Shown here one piece after another: positions 55,464 through 64,000 of a stretch of 64,000 nt of DNA (its first letter is position 1; the number at the start of each line of letters is the position of its first letter). This stretch comes from Acinetobacter haemolyticus CIP 64.3 = MTCC 9819 (GTDB lineage: Bacteria > Pseudomonadota > Gammaproteobacteria > Pseudomonadales > Moraxellaceae), in contig NZ_KB849804.1 of NCBI RefSeq assembly GCF_000369065.1, positions 113,303-177,302 on the forward strand. Reading direction: 5' to 3'. The notes beneath the pieces are model-generated. The model searched no databases. It had not been told where the DNA came from and saw only the letters and a list, made by a program, of their open reading frames with translations. The position numbers and the translations under genes were made by a program.

Positions 55464-55854
55464 GATAAGCCTCCATGCTTATGTGATTTCTCATTTCTAA
55501 GCGCATTGTGATATTTATTATTCTTGTGATCTTAAGCTGATCTAAAATTGCATAAATCGGCAATTTGTAACATTAATTTAATTAAAGTGTGTATTGTGTC
55601 TCGTTTTTTGAAATTATTTTGTTAGATCAACTTATTAGATGTGGTTGATATTTTAGTGATCAACGTTAATTCGAGTTAAAAATCTGACGTGTGGCACGTT
55701 GGCTTGATCAAAGTTAAAAAAACGTTAGCCAAATTTTATAACGAGGAGAGTGTGAGGTTGCTTGAAAATTGTAGCAATTTTTCGCCACATTAAGATTTAG
55801 GGTTGTATCTGCAAGATTAATCTCAATATCATACAACGATAAGAGTGTAGCAAG
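55464..55854. other. 391-bp divergent region between protease and uvrB
   Basis: AT-rich DNA with the promoters of the protease (leftward) and uvrB (rightward). A dyad GAAAATTG (55764-55771), TAG, CAATTTTTC (55775-55783) lies about 75 bases before uvrB. No sigma-70 pair is convincing. Acinetobacter lacks LexA, so a classic SOS box is not expected. Confidence 0.4.
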
Positions 55855-57897
55855 ATGAACGATATGCAAGAACAAGAGACTGGTCAGCCATTTGAATTAG
55901 TCACCAATTATCAGCCTGCAGGTGATCAACCCCAAGCAATTGAAAAATTGGTGAATGGTATTGAGCACGGTTTTCGTAATCAATTGCTACTGGGGGTTAC
56001 AGGGTCTGGTAAAACTTACACCATGGCGAACGTGATTGCCAAAACGCAACGTCCGACGATTGTGATGGCGCACAATAAAACACTTGCTGCACAGCTCTAT
56101 GGTGAATTCAAAGCATTTTTTCCCAACAATGCTGTTGAATATTTTGTTAGTTATTATGACTACTATCAACCTGAAGCTTATGTCCCTTCGTCAGATACTT
56201 TCATTGAAAAAGATTCGGCAATTAATGATCATATTGATCAAATGCGACTCTCAGCGACACGCGCATTATTAGAACGTCGTGATGCGATCATCGTTGCATC
56301 CGTTTCAGCAATTTATGGTTTGGGTGATCCAAATGCATATATGCAGATGCTTCTGCATATTGTACAAGGTGATCGCGTGAGCCGTGATGACATTATTCGT
56401 CGCTTAGTTGAAATGCAATATACCCGTAATGAATTAGAGTTTTTACGTGGTACATATCGTATTCGTGGTGAGATTATTGATATTTTCCCTGCTGAATCAG
56501 ATCAGGATGCGATTCGTGTTGAGCTATTTGATGATGAGGTTGACTCGATTCGTTGGTTTGATCCTTTGACCGGAAAGCTTGTTCGTAAAGTTCCGCGTGT
56601 GACCATATATCCTAAGAGTCATTATGTTACACCCAAAGATCACTTAACTCGTGCCATTGATACGATTAAAGATGAATTGAAAGATCAGCTTAAATTTTTT
56701 AAAGACAATGATAAATTACTTGAAGCTCAGCGTATTGAACAACGGACACGCTATGATTTAGAAATGATGCAACAGTTGGGGTATACCAACGGTATTGAAA
56801 ACTATTCACGACACCTCTCTGGTCGTACAGCAGGTGAAGCGCCACCTACTTTATTTGACTACGTACCAGAAGATGCTTTGTTGATTATTGATGAATCGCA
56901 TGTGACGGTTCCACAAATCGGTGCAATGTATAAAGGTGACCGTTCACGTAAAGAAAATTTGGTGAATTACGGATTCCGTTTGCCGAGTGCTTTAGATAAT
57001 CGTCCGATGAAGTTTGAAGAGTGGGAGCGTATTGTTCCGACAACTGTATTCGTGAGTGCAACACCAGCATTATATGAGCTGGAAAAATCTGAGCAGGTGG
57101 TGGAACAGGTGGTGCGTCCAACAGGATTGATTGATCCTGAGATTGAAGTTCGTCCAGTACTGACGCAAGTAGATGATGTATTGTCTGAGATTAATATCCG
57201 CAGACAGTTGAATGAGCGGGTTTTGGTTACAACCTTAACCAAGCGCATGGCTGAAGATTTAACTTCATATCTGAAAGAGTATGGTGTAAAGGTTGCCTAT
57301 CTCCATTCTGATATTGATACGGTTGAACGCGTTAAAATTATTCACGAACTTCGGACAGGTGTGCATGATGTCCTCGTAGGAATTAATTTATTGCGTGAAG
57401 GTTTGGACATGCCTGAGGTTTCTTTGGTTGCTATTCTCGATGCAGATAAAGAAGGGTTTCTACGTTCAGAACGCTCACTGATTCAAACGATAGGGCGTGC
57501 TGCGCGTAATGTAAAGGGTAAAGCCATTTTATATGCAGATCGTATTACCGACTCTATGCGTAAAGCGATTGATGAAACAGATCGACGCCGTAATAAACAA
57601 ATTGAGTTTAATGAGTTACATGGCATTACGCCACGAAGTGCAGTGCGTCAAACCATCAAAGAAATCGATACAGGTGAAGTTCTCACAGATGATCAAATTG
57701 ATGAAAATGCACTACAACAAGCTCAATCAATCAGTGCAGATGAACAACATCTACTTTCTGATCCAAAGTTGTTTGCAAAACATATCGGCAAATTGGAAAA
57801 GGAAATGCTGAAAGCCTCGAAAGAGCTACAGTTCGAGCAAGCCGCTAGGTTACGTGATGAAATTGTTCGTTTGAAAGCACACATGTTGAAATCTTAA
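55855..57897 (+). CDS. uvrB: Excinuclease ABC subunit B
   Basis: UvrB verifies DNA damage in nucleotide excision repair. The 680-residue protein has the helicase motifs GVTGSGKT (Walker A, about 43-50), the beta-hairpin region [17 protein letters not shown], the DESH box ([13 protein letters not shown]) and [14 protein letters not shown], and the C-terminal UvrC-contact domain ([25 protein letters not shown]). A second ATG at the fourth codon (MQEQETG) is an alternative start. Length is normal and the gene is monocistronic. Confidence 0.98.
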   Translation: MNDMQEQETGQPFELVTNYQPAGDQPQAIEKLVNGIEHGFRNQLLLGVTGSGKTYTMANVIAKTQRPTIVMAHNKTLAAQLYGEFKAFFPNNAVEYFVSYYDYYQPEAYVPSSDTFIEKDSAINDHIDQMRLSATRALLERRDAIIVASVSAIYGLGDPNAYMQMLLHIVQGDRVSRDDIIRRLVEMQYTRNELEFLRGTYRIRGEIIDIFPAESDQDAIRVELFDDEVDSIRWFDPLTGKLVRKVPRVTIYPKSHYVTPKDHLTRAIDTIKDELKDQLKFFKDNDKLLEAQRIEQRTRYDLEMMQQLGYTNGIENYSRHLSGRTAGEAPPTLFDYVPEDALLIIDESHVTVPQIGAMYKGDRSRKENLVNYGFRLPSALDNRPMKFEEWERIVPTTVFVSATPALYELEKSEQVVEQVVRPTGLIDPEIEVRPVLTQVDDVLSEINIRRQLNERVLVTTLTKRMAEDLTSYLKEYGVKVAYLHSDIDTVERVKIIHELRTGVHDVLVGINLLREGLDMPEVSLVAILDADKEGFLRSERSLIQTIGRAARNVKGKAILYADRITDSMRKAIDETDRRRNKQIEFNELHGITPRSAVRQTIKEIDTGEVLTDDQIDENALQQAQSISADEQHLLSDPKLFAKHIGKLEKEMLKASKELQFEQAARLRDEIVRLKAHMLKS

Positions 57898-58017
57898 ACA
57901 GTGAAGCGAATTCCTCAAAAGTGATACATATCTCAACAGTTTTTGTTTATAAAATAGACTAGTTTTATTAGTTAACTATATGACTACTTATAACAAATTC
58001 TGTTTTGAGGATTTCTC

Positions 58018-58602
58018 ATGCCATTAATTAAAAATTTCCCAAAAGCCAGTTGGCGTCTAGCAAAAATCGCAATCGGTGGCGTTGTTTTAACAGGGTTGGC
58101 CGTAGGCACAATTGCCTACGCACAAGCTAAGCCCTTAGCAACCATTGAAAAAGTTGAATTAGATAAGTATCTCGGGGTTTGGTATGAGGTTGCTCGGAAA
58201 CCTATCTATTTTGATCGAAAATGCGCCTATAACATTACCGCCACTTATACAGTCAATGAAAACGGTAATATTATTGTTGATAATAAATGTTATGACGGTG
58301 ATGGAAATTTACAACAAAGTTTAGGGGAAGCCTTTGTTGCGAATGCACCTTTCAATAGTAAGTTAAAAGTCAGTTTTTTACCCGAAGGGGTGCGGTGGAT
58401 TCCAATAGGTCGTGGCGATTATTGGGTTCTAAAGCTAGATGAAGAGTATCAAACGGTACTGGTAGGTGAGCCACGTCGAAAATATTTATGGGTGTTATCA
58501 AGAACCCCAAATCCAAATAAAGAAGTTATCCTTGAATATTTAAATTATGCAAAGTCGGTTGGTTATGATATTGGCGATATCATTTATCCAGAGCATCGTT
58601 AA
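58018..58602 (+). CDS. blc: Bacterial lipocalin (Blc family)
   Basis: A 194-residue lipocalin that probably binds lipids or lysophospholipids in the envelope. After an N-terminal signal/anchor (about 12-42) the signature GVWYEVARKPIYFDRKC of lipocalins appears, then ITATYTVNENGNIIVDNKCYDGDG and the YWVLKLDEEYQTVLVGEPRRKYLWVLSRTP triad strand. There is no clear lipobox cysteine, unlike E. coli Blc, so it may be a soluble or membrane-anchored form. Its own terminator follows. Confidence 0.87.
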   Translation: MPLIKNFPKASWRLAKIAIGGVVLTGLAVGTIAYAQAKPLATIEKVELDKYLGVWYEVARKPIYFDRKCAYNITATYTVNENGNIIVDNKCYDGDGNLQQSLGEAFVANAPFNSKLKVSFLPEGVRWIPIGRGDYWVLKLDEEYQTVLVGEPRRKYLWVLSRTPNPNKEVILEYLNYAKSVGYDIGDIIYPEHR

Positions 58603-58620
58603 AGACGTTAAATTTATTCA

Positions 58621-58645
58621 AACCATGCTTGCATGGTTTTTTTAT
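58621..58645 (+). terminator. Terminator of the lipocalin gene
   Basis: AACCATGC / GCATGGTT with a two-base loop is followed by TTTTTATTTT, 19 bases after the stop. Confidence 0.85.
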
Positions 58646-58700
58646 TTTCATATAGTGGATAAATCAAGTTCTTTATAAAATTTCCCCAGTTTAGAGGTTT

Positions 58701-59645
58701 ATGATGTTTAAAGGAATTGCTTATTCAGTTTTGGCATCTGTAACTTTTGGGGTTCTGTACTACTATACTCAATTGCTTGGCGCCTTTGATAGCGAACAAA
58801 CTTTTGGTTGGCGTATTATTGCGACCTTGCCATTTTTAACTTTGTTTATGTGGTTTAGTGGCGATTTGTTTCATATCAAAGCCATTTTAAAAAGAGTGAT
58901 TGCTGCCCCTAGTTTATTATTACTTTTGATGATTACCTCTGTGCTCACCTCCGTGCAATTATGGATATTTTTATGGGGGCCGATGCATGGTCGTGGATTG
59001 CAAGTATCTTTAGGTTACTTTCTTTTGCCTTTAGTGTTGGTGTTAGCGGGGAGTGTTCTGTATGGGGAAAAGCTTTCAAAGTTTCAGGCGCTTGCTGTAT
59101 TTCTTGCTATGTTGGGCGTTGGGCATGAAATATGGAGACTGGGCAGTATTGCTTGGGAGACAGCGTTAGTTGCGATTGGTTATACCGCATATTTTGTGAT
59201 TCGAAAGCAAATTAAAACAGATAACTTGGGTGGATTTTGGTGGGATATGATCATTATTCTACCTGTTGCGATTTTCTTCACTCAAACAGGCGATACACCA
59301 TATTTCAAGTTTCTAGAGCAACCAAGTTTAGCTTTGGTCGTGATGGGACTTGGCCTGTCTAGTGCGATTGGTCTAGGTTGTTATCTTTTGGCGAGTCGCT
59401 ATTTGCCGTTAATTCTTTTTGGCTTGTTGGGATATTTGGAACCCGTTTTGTTGGCATTGGTCTCATTTGCACTTGGTGAAAAAATTGGTGAAGAAGAGTG
59501 GTTGACGTATATTCTTATCTGGTTGGCTGTCTTAGTACTCGTGATTGAAGGCGCTAATCATCTTGTCCAGCAAAAACGACGAAAACAGCAGCTTGAGTTA
59601 AATCTAAAACATTATCCCAAGCGGCTTAATAATGCGGAAGATTAA
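58701..59645 (+). CDS. RarD/EamA-family DMT permease
   Basis: A membrane protein of 314 residues with about ten helices and two EamA halves, of the RarD type. Typical features are the N-terminal KGIAYSVLASVTFGVLYYYTQLL, QTFGWRIIATLPFLTLFMW and GLQVSLGYFLLPLVLVLAGSVLYGEKLS. RarD proteins are drug/metabolite transporters of uncertain substrate. The C-terminal tail (QQKRRKQQLELNLKH) is basic and cytoplasmic. It starts at 58701; the second codon ATG at 58704 is equally possible. Confidence 0.85.
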   Translation: MMFKGIAYSVLASVTFGVLYYYTQLLGAFDSEQTFGWRIIATLPFLTLFMWFSGDLFHIKAILKRVIAAPSLLLLLMITSVLTSVQLWIFLWGPMHGRGLQVSLGYFLLPLVLVLAGSVLYGEKLSKFQALAVFLAMLGVGHEIWRLGSIAWETALVAIGYTAYFVIRKQIKTDNLGGFWWDMIIILPVAIFFTQTGDTPYFKFLEQPSLALVVMGLGLSSAIGLGCYLLASRYLPLILFGLLGYLEPVLLALVSFALGEKIGEEEWLTYILIWLAVLVLVIEGANHLVQQKRRKQQLELNLKHYPKRLNNAED

Positions 59646-59897
59646 CCCAAAAATCGCAATCATATTTGTAAAATGATCATCAAGCATTTTTATAGGGATG
59701 GCTATTACAATGATAGAGAAAGATTTTTAACCAAAATCACAAAAATAATTATAGGTATTTTATGAATTTATAGTCAATTGGGGCAAAATCTTAGCTCGTT
59801 TAGCAGCTTTTGATTCAATCTTGATGATAATTCCATTACAATTATGGCGTTTTAAAATTTCACGCCCAGTATAGATATTAAATTAGAGGACGTAACT

Positions 59898-61355
59898 GTG
59901 AGCAAAGACACTATCGTTGCCCTACATGCAGAACACCAAGGTCGTTGGAAAAATCGTGAGGAAATCGCGGAACGTATGATTGCCTTGATTGGTCAATTGT
60001 ACCGTGAGAAAAATATTGTTGTTTCTGTTTACGGACGTTCTTTAATTAACCGTTCAGTAATCCAAATCTTAAAATCACACCGCCGCACACGTATGCTTGA
60101 TGTTGAGCTTTCAGTTGTAAATACCTTCCCAATCTTGGAAGCGTTAATGAAAGTAGAAAACATTGGTTCTGCGGAAGTTGATATCGGTAAACTCGCGGTT
60201 GAATATAAAAATGAAGGCGGTGATGTAGACGCTTTTGTTGCTAAAGCTGTTGCTTCGATTCAAGGTAAGGCAACTGCGGTTGAGTCTAAAGATGTAGTTC
60301 TTTACGGGTTTGGTCGTATTGGTCGTATCTTGGCTCGTTTAATCATTAGCCAATCAGGTTTAGGTCGTGGTTTAAGCCTTAAAGCAATTGTTGTACGCAA
60401 GTCTTCTGACGGTGATTTGGCGAAACGTGCTTCTTTATTACGTCGTGACTCTATTCACGGTACTTTTGCTGGTACAATTTCTGTTGATGAAGAAAACGAA
60501 GCAATCATTGCTAACGGTAACTTCATTAAAGTGATTTATGCATCTAGCCCAAGTGAAGTTGACTATACAGAATACGGTATTGAAAACGCACTTTTAATCG
60601 ACAACACTGGTAAATGGCGTGATGCTGAAGGTTTAAGCCAACACTTGAAATGCCCAGGTGTTGCACGCGTAGTGTTAACAGCACCAAGTAAAGGTGAAAT
60701 GAAAAACGTTGTTTACGGTGTAAACAATACTGACATCTTGGATGAAGACAAAATCATCTCTGCTGCTAGCTGTACAACAAATGCAATTACACCTGTATTA
60801 AAAGTTTTAGACGATAAATACAAAGTATTAAATGGTCACGTGGAAACTGTTCACTCGTTCACAAATGACCAAAACTTGATTGATAACTACCATAAAGCTG
60901 ATCGCCGTGGTCGTGCTGCAACACTGAACATGGTAATTACTGAAACTGGTGCAGCGAAAGCAGTTGCTAAAGCATTGCCTGCACTTAAAGGTAAGTTAAC
61001 AGGTAATTCTGTACGTGTTCCAACACCTAACGTTTCTCTTGCAATCTTGAACTTGAACTTAGAGAAAGAAGTTGATCGTGAAGAAGTGAACGAATACATT
61101 CGTCAAATCTCAATCAACTCTAACTTACAAGGTCAAATTGGCTATACCAACTCATCTGAAGTGGTATCGAGTGACTTCATTGGTTCGCGTACTGCGGGCG
61201 TATTTGATGCGCAAGCAACCATTACTTCTGGTACACGTTTAACTGCTTATGTTTGGTACGACAATGAAGTAGGTTATAGCTGCCAAGTATTACGTATCGC
61301 TGAGCAAATGTGTGGTGTGAGCTATACAAAAGTTCCAGCTGAAACAAATGCATAA
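59898..61355 (+). CDS. gap: Glyceraldehyde-3-phosphate dehydrogenase with N-terminal extension
   Basis: It oxidises glyceraldehyde 3-phosphate or runs in reverse in gluconeogenesis. The 485-residue enzyme has the GFGRIGR NAD-binding motif at 137-143 and the catalytic Cys292 in SAASCTTNAITPV. About 130 residues precede the usual Rossmann start, an extension found in a distinct class of GAPDH in Acinetobacter and some other Gammaproteobacteria. It starts at GTG with AGAGGA eight bases upstream. Cofactor preference (NAD or NADP) is not visible. Confidence 0.9.
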   Translation: MSKDTIVALHAEHQGRWKNREEIAERMIALIGQLYREKNIVVSVYGRSLINRSVIQILKSHRRTRMLDVELSVVNTFPILEALMKVENIGSAEVDIGKLAVEYKNEGGDVDAFVAKAVASIQGKATAVESKDVVLYGFGRIGRILARLIISQSGLGRGLSLKAIVVRKSSDGDLAKRASLLRRDSIHGTFAGTISVDEENEAIIANGNFIKVIYASSPSEVDYTEYGIENALLIDNTGKWRDAEGLSQHLKCPGVARVVLTAPSKGEMKNVVYGVNNTDILDEDKIISAASCTTNAITPVLKVLDDKYKVLNGHVETVHSFTNDQNLIDNYHKADRRGRAATLNMVITETGAAKAVAKALPALKGKLTGNSVRVPTPNVSLAILNLNLEKEVDREEVNEYIRQISINSNLQGQIGYTNSSEVVSSDFIGSRTAGVFDAQATITSGTRLTAYVWYDNEVGYSCQVLRIAEQMCGVSYTKVPAETNA

Positions 61356-61380
61356 TATTTGTTAGTAAAGCTATACAAAA

Positions 61381-61408
61381 AAAGCCCAGTTCCCACTGGG
61401 CTTTTTTA
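61381..61408 (+). terminator. Terminator of gap
   Basis: AAGCCCAGT / ACTGGGCTT with a TCCC loop is followed by TTTTTT, 27 bases after the gap stop. Confidence 0.88.
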
Positions 61409-61475
61409 TTGACTGTACAGAATCTATGCAGATTAAAACAAAAAAATCGAAGAGAATAACGACAAAGGGAAAGAT

Positions 61476-62237
61476 TTGGTTAGGAATACTTCATTGTTGC
61501 AGTTTAGACGTTTGTTTGCAGTTTTTGCTTTGATAGTTGTTGCCAACTTGTGTGGCGTTTATATCGCAATGTGGGTGTTTAAGCATTTCAATATTTACAT
61601 TCCATTAAAAGATCAAAAAGTTGCGATTGATTTACAAGAACCGTTACAGGTTCGAGTCAAAGTGAAGGAAGCACTGGATGTTGAAGTAAATGGTCGTGTT
61701 GATGCAAAAATTCCAATTAACGAACAACTTAGTGTGCCTTTAACTCAAACATTAACTCCCCGTGTTTACTTTGATAGTCAGGTCCCAATCAGCACGATTA
61801 TTCCTGTTCAGGAAATTATAAAGGTTCATCAAGAACTCCCAATCGATACCAAAGTTCAAGTAAAGATTCTTGGTAGAGACGTCACGTTACCTTTAAAAGG
61901 TTCTATTCCACTACAGCTTGATGTGCCGATTGATATCAAAGTGCCGCTACAACAAAAAGTGCACTTAAAGTTTGATGCGCCTGTAAAAACAGTATTGAAA
62001 GAAAATCTAAATATTCCATTGAAGACACAGCTCAATGCCAATATTCCTGTACAAGGCAAGCTGAATGTTCCAATCACTTCTGACTTGAATGCAGCTGTAG
62101 ATGTCAAAAATACCTTACCTGTCAAAATCGCAGAAGGTGAACTCAAGATTCCGCTATCAAGTATGTATCTGGATCGCGTTGTTTCTACAACGAGTGAAAA
62201 GACACCTCATAAAACAGAAATAAAAGTAGGTGAATGA
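61476..62237 (+). CDS. Membrane-anchored protein with Pro-punctuated beta repeats
   Basis: A 253-residue protein of unknown function. It starts at TTG (AAAGGGA eight bases upstream; no ATG fits before the first helix). A basic N-terminus precedes one membrane helix (about 13-35, LFAVFALIVVANLCGVYIAMWVF). The remaining 215 residues are built from about sixteen hydrophobic-Pro-hydrophobic steps (IPI, VPL, VPI, LPL, APV and the like) spaced 8-24 residues apart, with alternating polar and apolar residues, so it probably forms a long periplasmic beta structure. Its stop overlaps the start of the next gene by ATGA, so the two are one operon and likely paralogues. Confidence 0.75.
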   Translation: MVRNTSLLQFRRLFAVFALIVVANLCGVYIAMWVFKHFNIYIPLKDQKVAIDLQEPLQVRVKVKEALDVEVNGRVDAKIPINEQLSVPLTQTLTPRVYFDSQVPISTIIPVQEIIKVHQELPIDTKVQVKILGRDVTLPLKGSIPLQLDVPIDIKVPLQQKVHLKFDAPVKTVLKENLNIPLKTQLNANIPVQGKLNVPITSDLNAAVDVKNTLPVKIAEGELKIPLSSMYLDRVVSTTSEKTPHKTEIKVGE

Positions 62238-62917
62238 GTCAGATGCTTAAAACATACAAAAGCGCCTTTATTAGTTTTGTGATTTTGACCACATTGGTCG
62301 CAATCTTGTTTTGGTTTTATTTGAATATTCAAGCATCGCTCATGGTTTCAGCACAGCAGGCGGATATACGTTTGCCCGAATCTTTAGCCACTCAGATCCA
62401 AGTTGGGTAGCATTTACAAGTAAGATCCAAAGGTGAGTTAAACACGGATTTACTCATTGATCGTACTCTGGAATTACCATTGCAAGGCAAATATTTAGCA
62501 GATTTAAGTTTTGAAGTTGAAACGCCAATTACAGTGGATATTGATTATCAAACAATGCTTAAAGTAGATGAGGTCATGCCGATAGAGACCACCACTGATC
62601 TCATTTATCAGAATAAGTTACTGCCTAAATTCCCTTTAAGTCTAAATATACCCGTAAAGCTAGACATACCGTTTGAACTCAAACGAAGTTATACCGTTCC
62701 TGTCAAAATCGTGTTTGAAGGACCTGTACATTTTGCATTTAATGAGTCTATTCATTTGCCGGTGAAGCATCAGTTCTATCCACGTTTAAATATCAATGAT
62801 GAGATCAATATGAGTTCGATTTCATCGTTCAATGCAATCATGTTTAACTCAGTGCAAGACACAAAAGCAAATTTAGAAATGCAAATGGACCTGCCATTAA
62901 GAAATGTAAGACCTTAA
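62234..62917 (+). pseudogene. Second repeat protein, interrupted by an in-frame TAG
   Basis: Read from the ATG at 62234 the frame gives MSQMLKTYKSAFISFVILTT, one membrane helix (about 10-32) and then, after 58 codons, TAG at 62408-62410. The same frame continues without further stops to TAA at 62915-62917, with repeats like those of the upstream gene (LPL, TPI, MPI, FPL, IPV, VPV, LPV). A CAG to TAG change (VGQHLQV in the uninterrupted form) would explain it. Without it the protein would be 227 residues. An internal ATG at 62480 could start the distal part, but that part would lack the anchor. Readthrough, a recent mutation or a sequence error are all possible. Confidence 0.65.
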
Positions 62918-63032
62918 AGCCAATAAAATCTGTTTTTTTAAAGCCAAAATCCTATTTGCTGATTTTTCTATTCGAGAATTTTATTAAAATGTGGCAAAAT
63001 AGCCCGTTTTAAAGAATTTAGAGGATTGGCAC

Positions 63033-64000
63033 ATGCGCTTTGTTGATGAAGCAGTCATTACCGTAGAGGCTGGCGACGGTGGCAATGGCGTAGCCAGTTT
63101 TCGCCGTGAAAAATTTGTCCCTTTTGGTGGCCCAGATGGTGGTGACGGAGGGCGTGGCGGAAGTATTTACATCCAAGCAGATGATGATACCAGCACACTT
63201 GTAGATTACCGATATACACGTCGCTATCGTGCAGAACGTGGTAAGAATGGTTCGGGTGCGAACTGTTCTGGTCGTGGCGGTGAAGATGTCATTTTAAAAG
63301 TGCCTGTAGGTACCACGATTGTTGATACTGAGTCTGGTGACATTATTGGTGACTTGGTTGCAGATGGTCAGCGTGTCAAAGTCGCCAATGGTGGTGATGG
63401 TGGTTTAGGCAATACACACTTTAAATCATCAACGAACCGTGCACCGCGTAAATGCACGCATGGTATCAAAGGTGAATATCGTGAAGTACGTTTAGAGTTA
63501 AAAGTGCTTGCTGATGTTGGCTTACTGGGTATGCCAAATGCGGGTAAATCAACTTTCATCCGTGCGGTGAGTGCTGCAAAACCAAAAGTTGCCGATTATC
63601 CATTTACAACAATGGTGCCAAACTTAGGTGTCGTTGATGCAGATCGTCATCGCTCATTTGTGATGGCCGATATTCCTGGATTGATTGAAGGTGCTGCAGA
63701 AGGTGCAGGTCTTGGTATTCGTTTCCTTAAGCATTTGGCGCGTACACGTATTCTTTTGCACATTGTTGATGTTCAGCCGATCGACGGATCTGATCCAGCA
63801 CACAATGCCAGAGCGATTTTGGCTGAGTTAGAGAAATTCTCTCCAACATTGGCGAAGCTTCCTGTGGTGTTGGTGTTGAATAAATTAGATCAATTGCCAG
63901 AAGAGTCACGAGAAGAATGGTGTCAGCACATTCTTGATGAATTGCAATGGAAAGGTCCAGTATTTAAAACTTCTGGTCTTATGTCTGAAGGAACCAAGGA
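63033..64000 (+). CDS. obgE: Obg GTPase (3' end off window)
   Basis: ObgE (CgtA) is an essential GTPase in 50S maturation and stress response. Starting at the ATG at 63033, the visible part encodes the glycine-rich Obg domain ([19 protein letters not shown], then [13 protein letters not shown]) and the G domain with [25 protein letters not shown] and NKLDQLP. The window ends inside the G domain region after NKLD, so the C-terminal domain is missing. Length and context are otherwise normal. Confidence 0.95.
   Translation, partial: MRFVDEAVITVEAGDGGNGVASFRREKFVPFGGPDGGDGGRGGSIYIQADDDTSTLVDYRYTRRYRAERGKNGSGANCSGRGGEDVILKVPVGTTIVDTESGDIIGDLVADGQRVKVANGGDGGLGNTHFKSSTNRAPRKCTHGIKGEYREVRLELKVLADVGLLGMPNAGKSTFIRAVSAAKPKVADYPFTTMVPNLGVVDADRHRSFVMADIPGLIEGAAEGAGLGIRFLKHLARTRILLHIVDVQPIDGSDPAHNARAILAELEKFSPTLAKLPVVLVLNKLDQLPEESREEWCQHILDELQWKGPVFKTSGLMSEGTK

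Noticed and set aside
62480-62917. Separate gene starting at the internal ATG 62480
   Set aside because: The frame is the same as that of the gene starting at 62234 and the TAG at 62408 explains the gap; no ribosome-binding site or signal sequence precedes 62480.

Overview
The window is chromosomal DNA from a gammaproteobacterium of the genus Acinetobacter. The grounds are a low-GC (about 40 %) sequence, a recognisable CarO-type outer-membrane barrel, the gene order lepA-lepB-(DUF4845)-rnc-era-lipoprotein-recO-pdxJ-miaE, the long-form glyceraldehyde-3-phosphate dehydrogenase, and tolQRA preceded by ybgC. The CarO sequence seems divergent from the A. baumannii form as I remember it, and fructose-PTS and paired subtilisin genes are present, so a non-baumannii species is likely. 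Species cannot be fixed from this window. I see no prophage, integron, IS element or CRISPR array; this is core chromosome with a few accessory insertions.

Layout. 1-6066 (minus strand): tolA (cut by the left edge), tolR, tolQ and ybgC (Tol-Pal envelope system), a two-TM unknown protein with ruvB and ruvA (Holliday junction migration), and dgt. 6419-12212 (plus): purL, a J-domain/LprI-like membrane protein, a 41-residue membrane miniprotein and a YqfO/NIF3-like protein. 12214-19762 (minus): a nitroreductase, the fructose PTS operon fruB-fruK-fruA and an enoyl-CoA hydratase. 19871-27329: NMN adenylyltransferase, a LysR/tautomerase/NTF2-like divergent group, glyoxalase, CAP lipoprotein, Bcp peroxiredoxin, a PP-loop ATPase, a small secreted protein, queC and queE (queuosine precursor) and dapD. 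27625-34044: carO, then cysB and the sulfate import genes cysA-cysW-cysT-(alpha/beta hydrolase)-sbp.

34295-36794 (plus): pabC-mltG-tmk. A three-hairpin palindromic element follows, then nadB (minus) and an HtrA-type protease (plus). 40487-48320 (plus): a thioesterase, then the translation/secretion/RNA-processing run lepA-lepB-DUF4845-rnc-era-lipoprotein-recO-pdxJ-miaE, followed by tRNA-Asn (minus). 48733-55463 is a more accessory stretch: an orphan ORF, a GFA-fold protein, an aspartate aminotransferase, a 59-residue conserved-looking miniprotein, and two paralogous proteinase-K-like proteases flanking a macro-like-domain protein. 55855-64000 (plus): uvrB, a lipocalin, a RarD-like permease, gap, a pair of membrane-anchored proteins built from Pro-punctuated beta-type repeats (the second interrupted by an in-frame amber codon), and obgE, cut by the right edge.

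The most unusual signals are: the paired repeat proteins at 61476-62917 with a nonsense codon in the second; the apparent one-base deletion in the lipoprotein gene between era and recO; the J-domain/TM/LprI-like fusion; the three-hairpin element after tmk; the protease/macro-like/protease block; and three tandem dyads after dapD. Two real genes run off the window edges (tolA, obgE), and two genes of under 60 codons (11705-11830 and 51464-51643) are easy to miss. I found no clearly new multi-gene defence or biosynthetic system; the repeat-protein pair is the best candidate for something undescribed.
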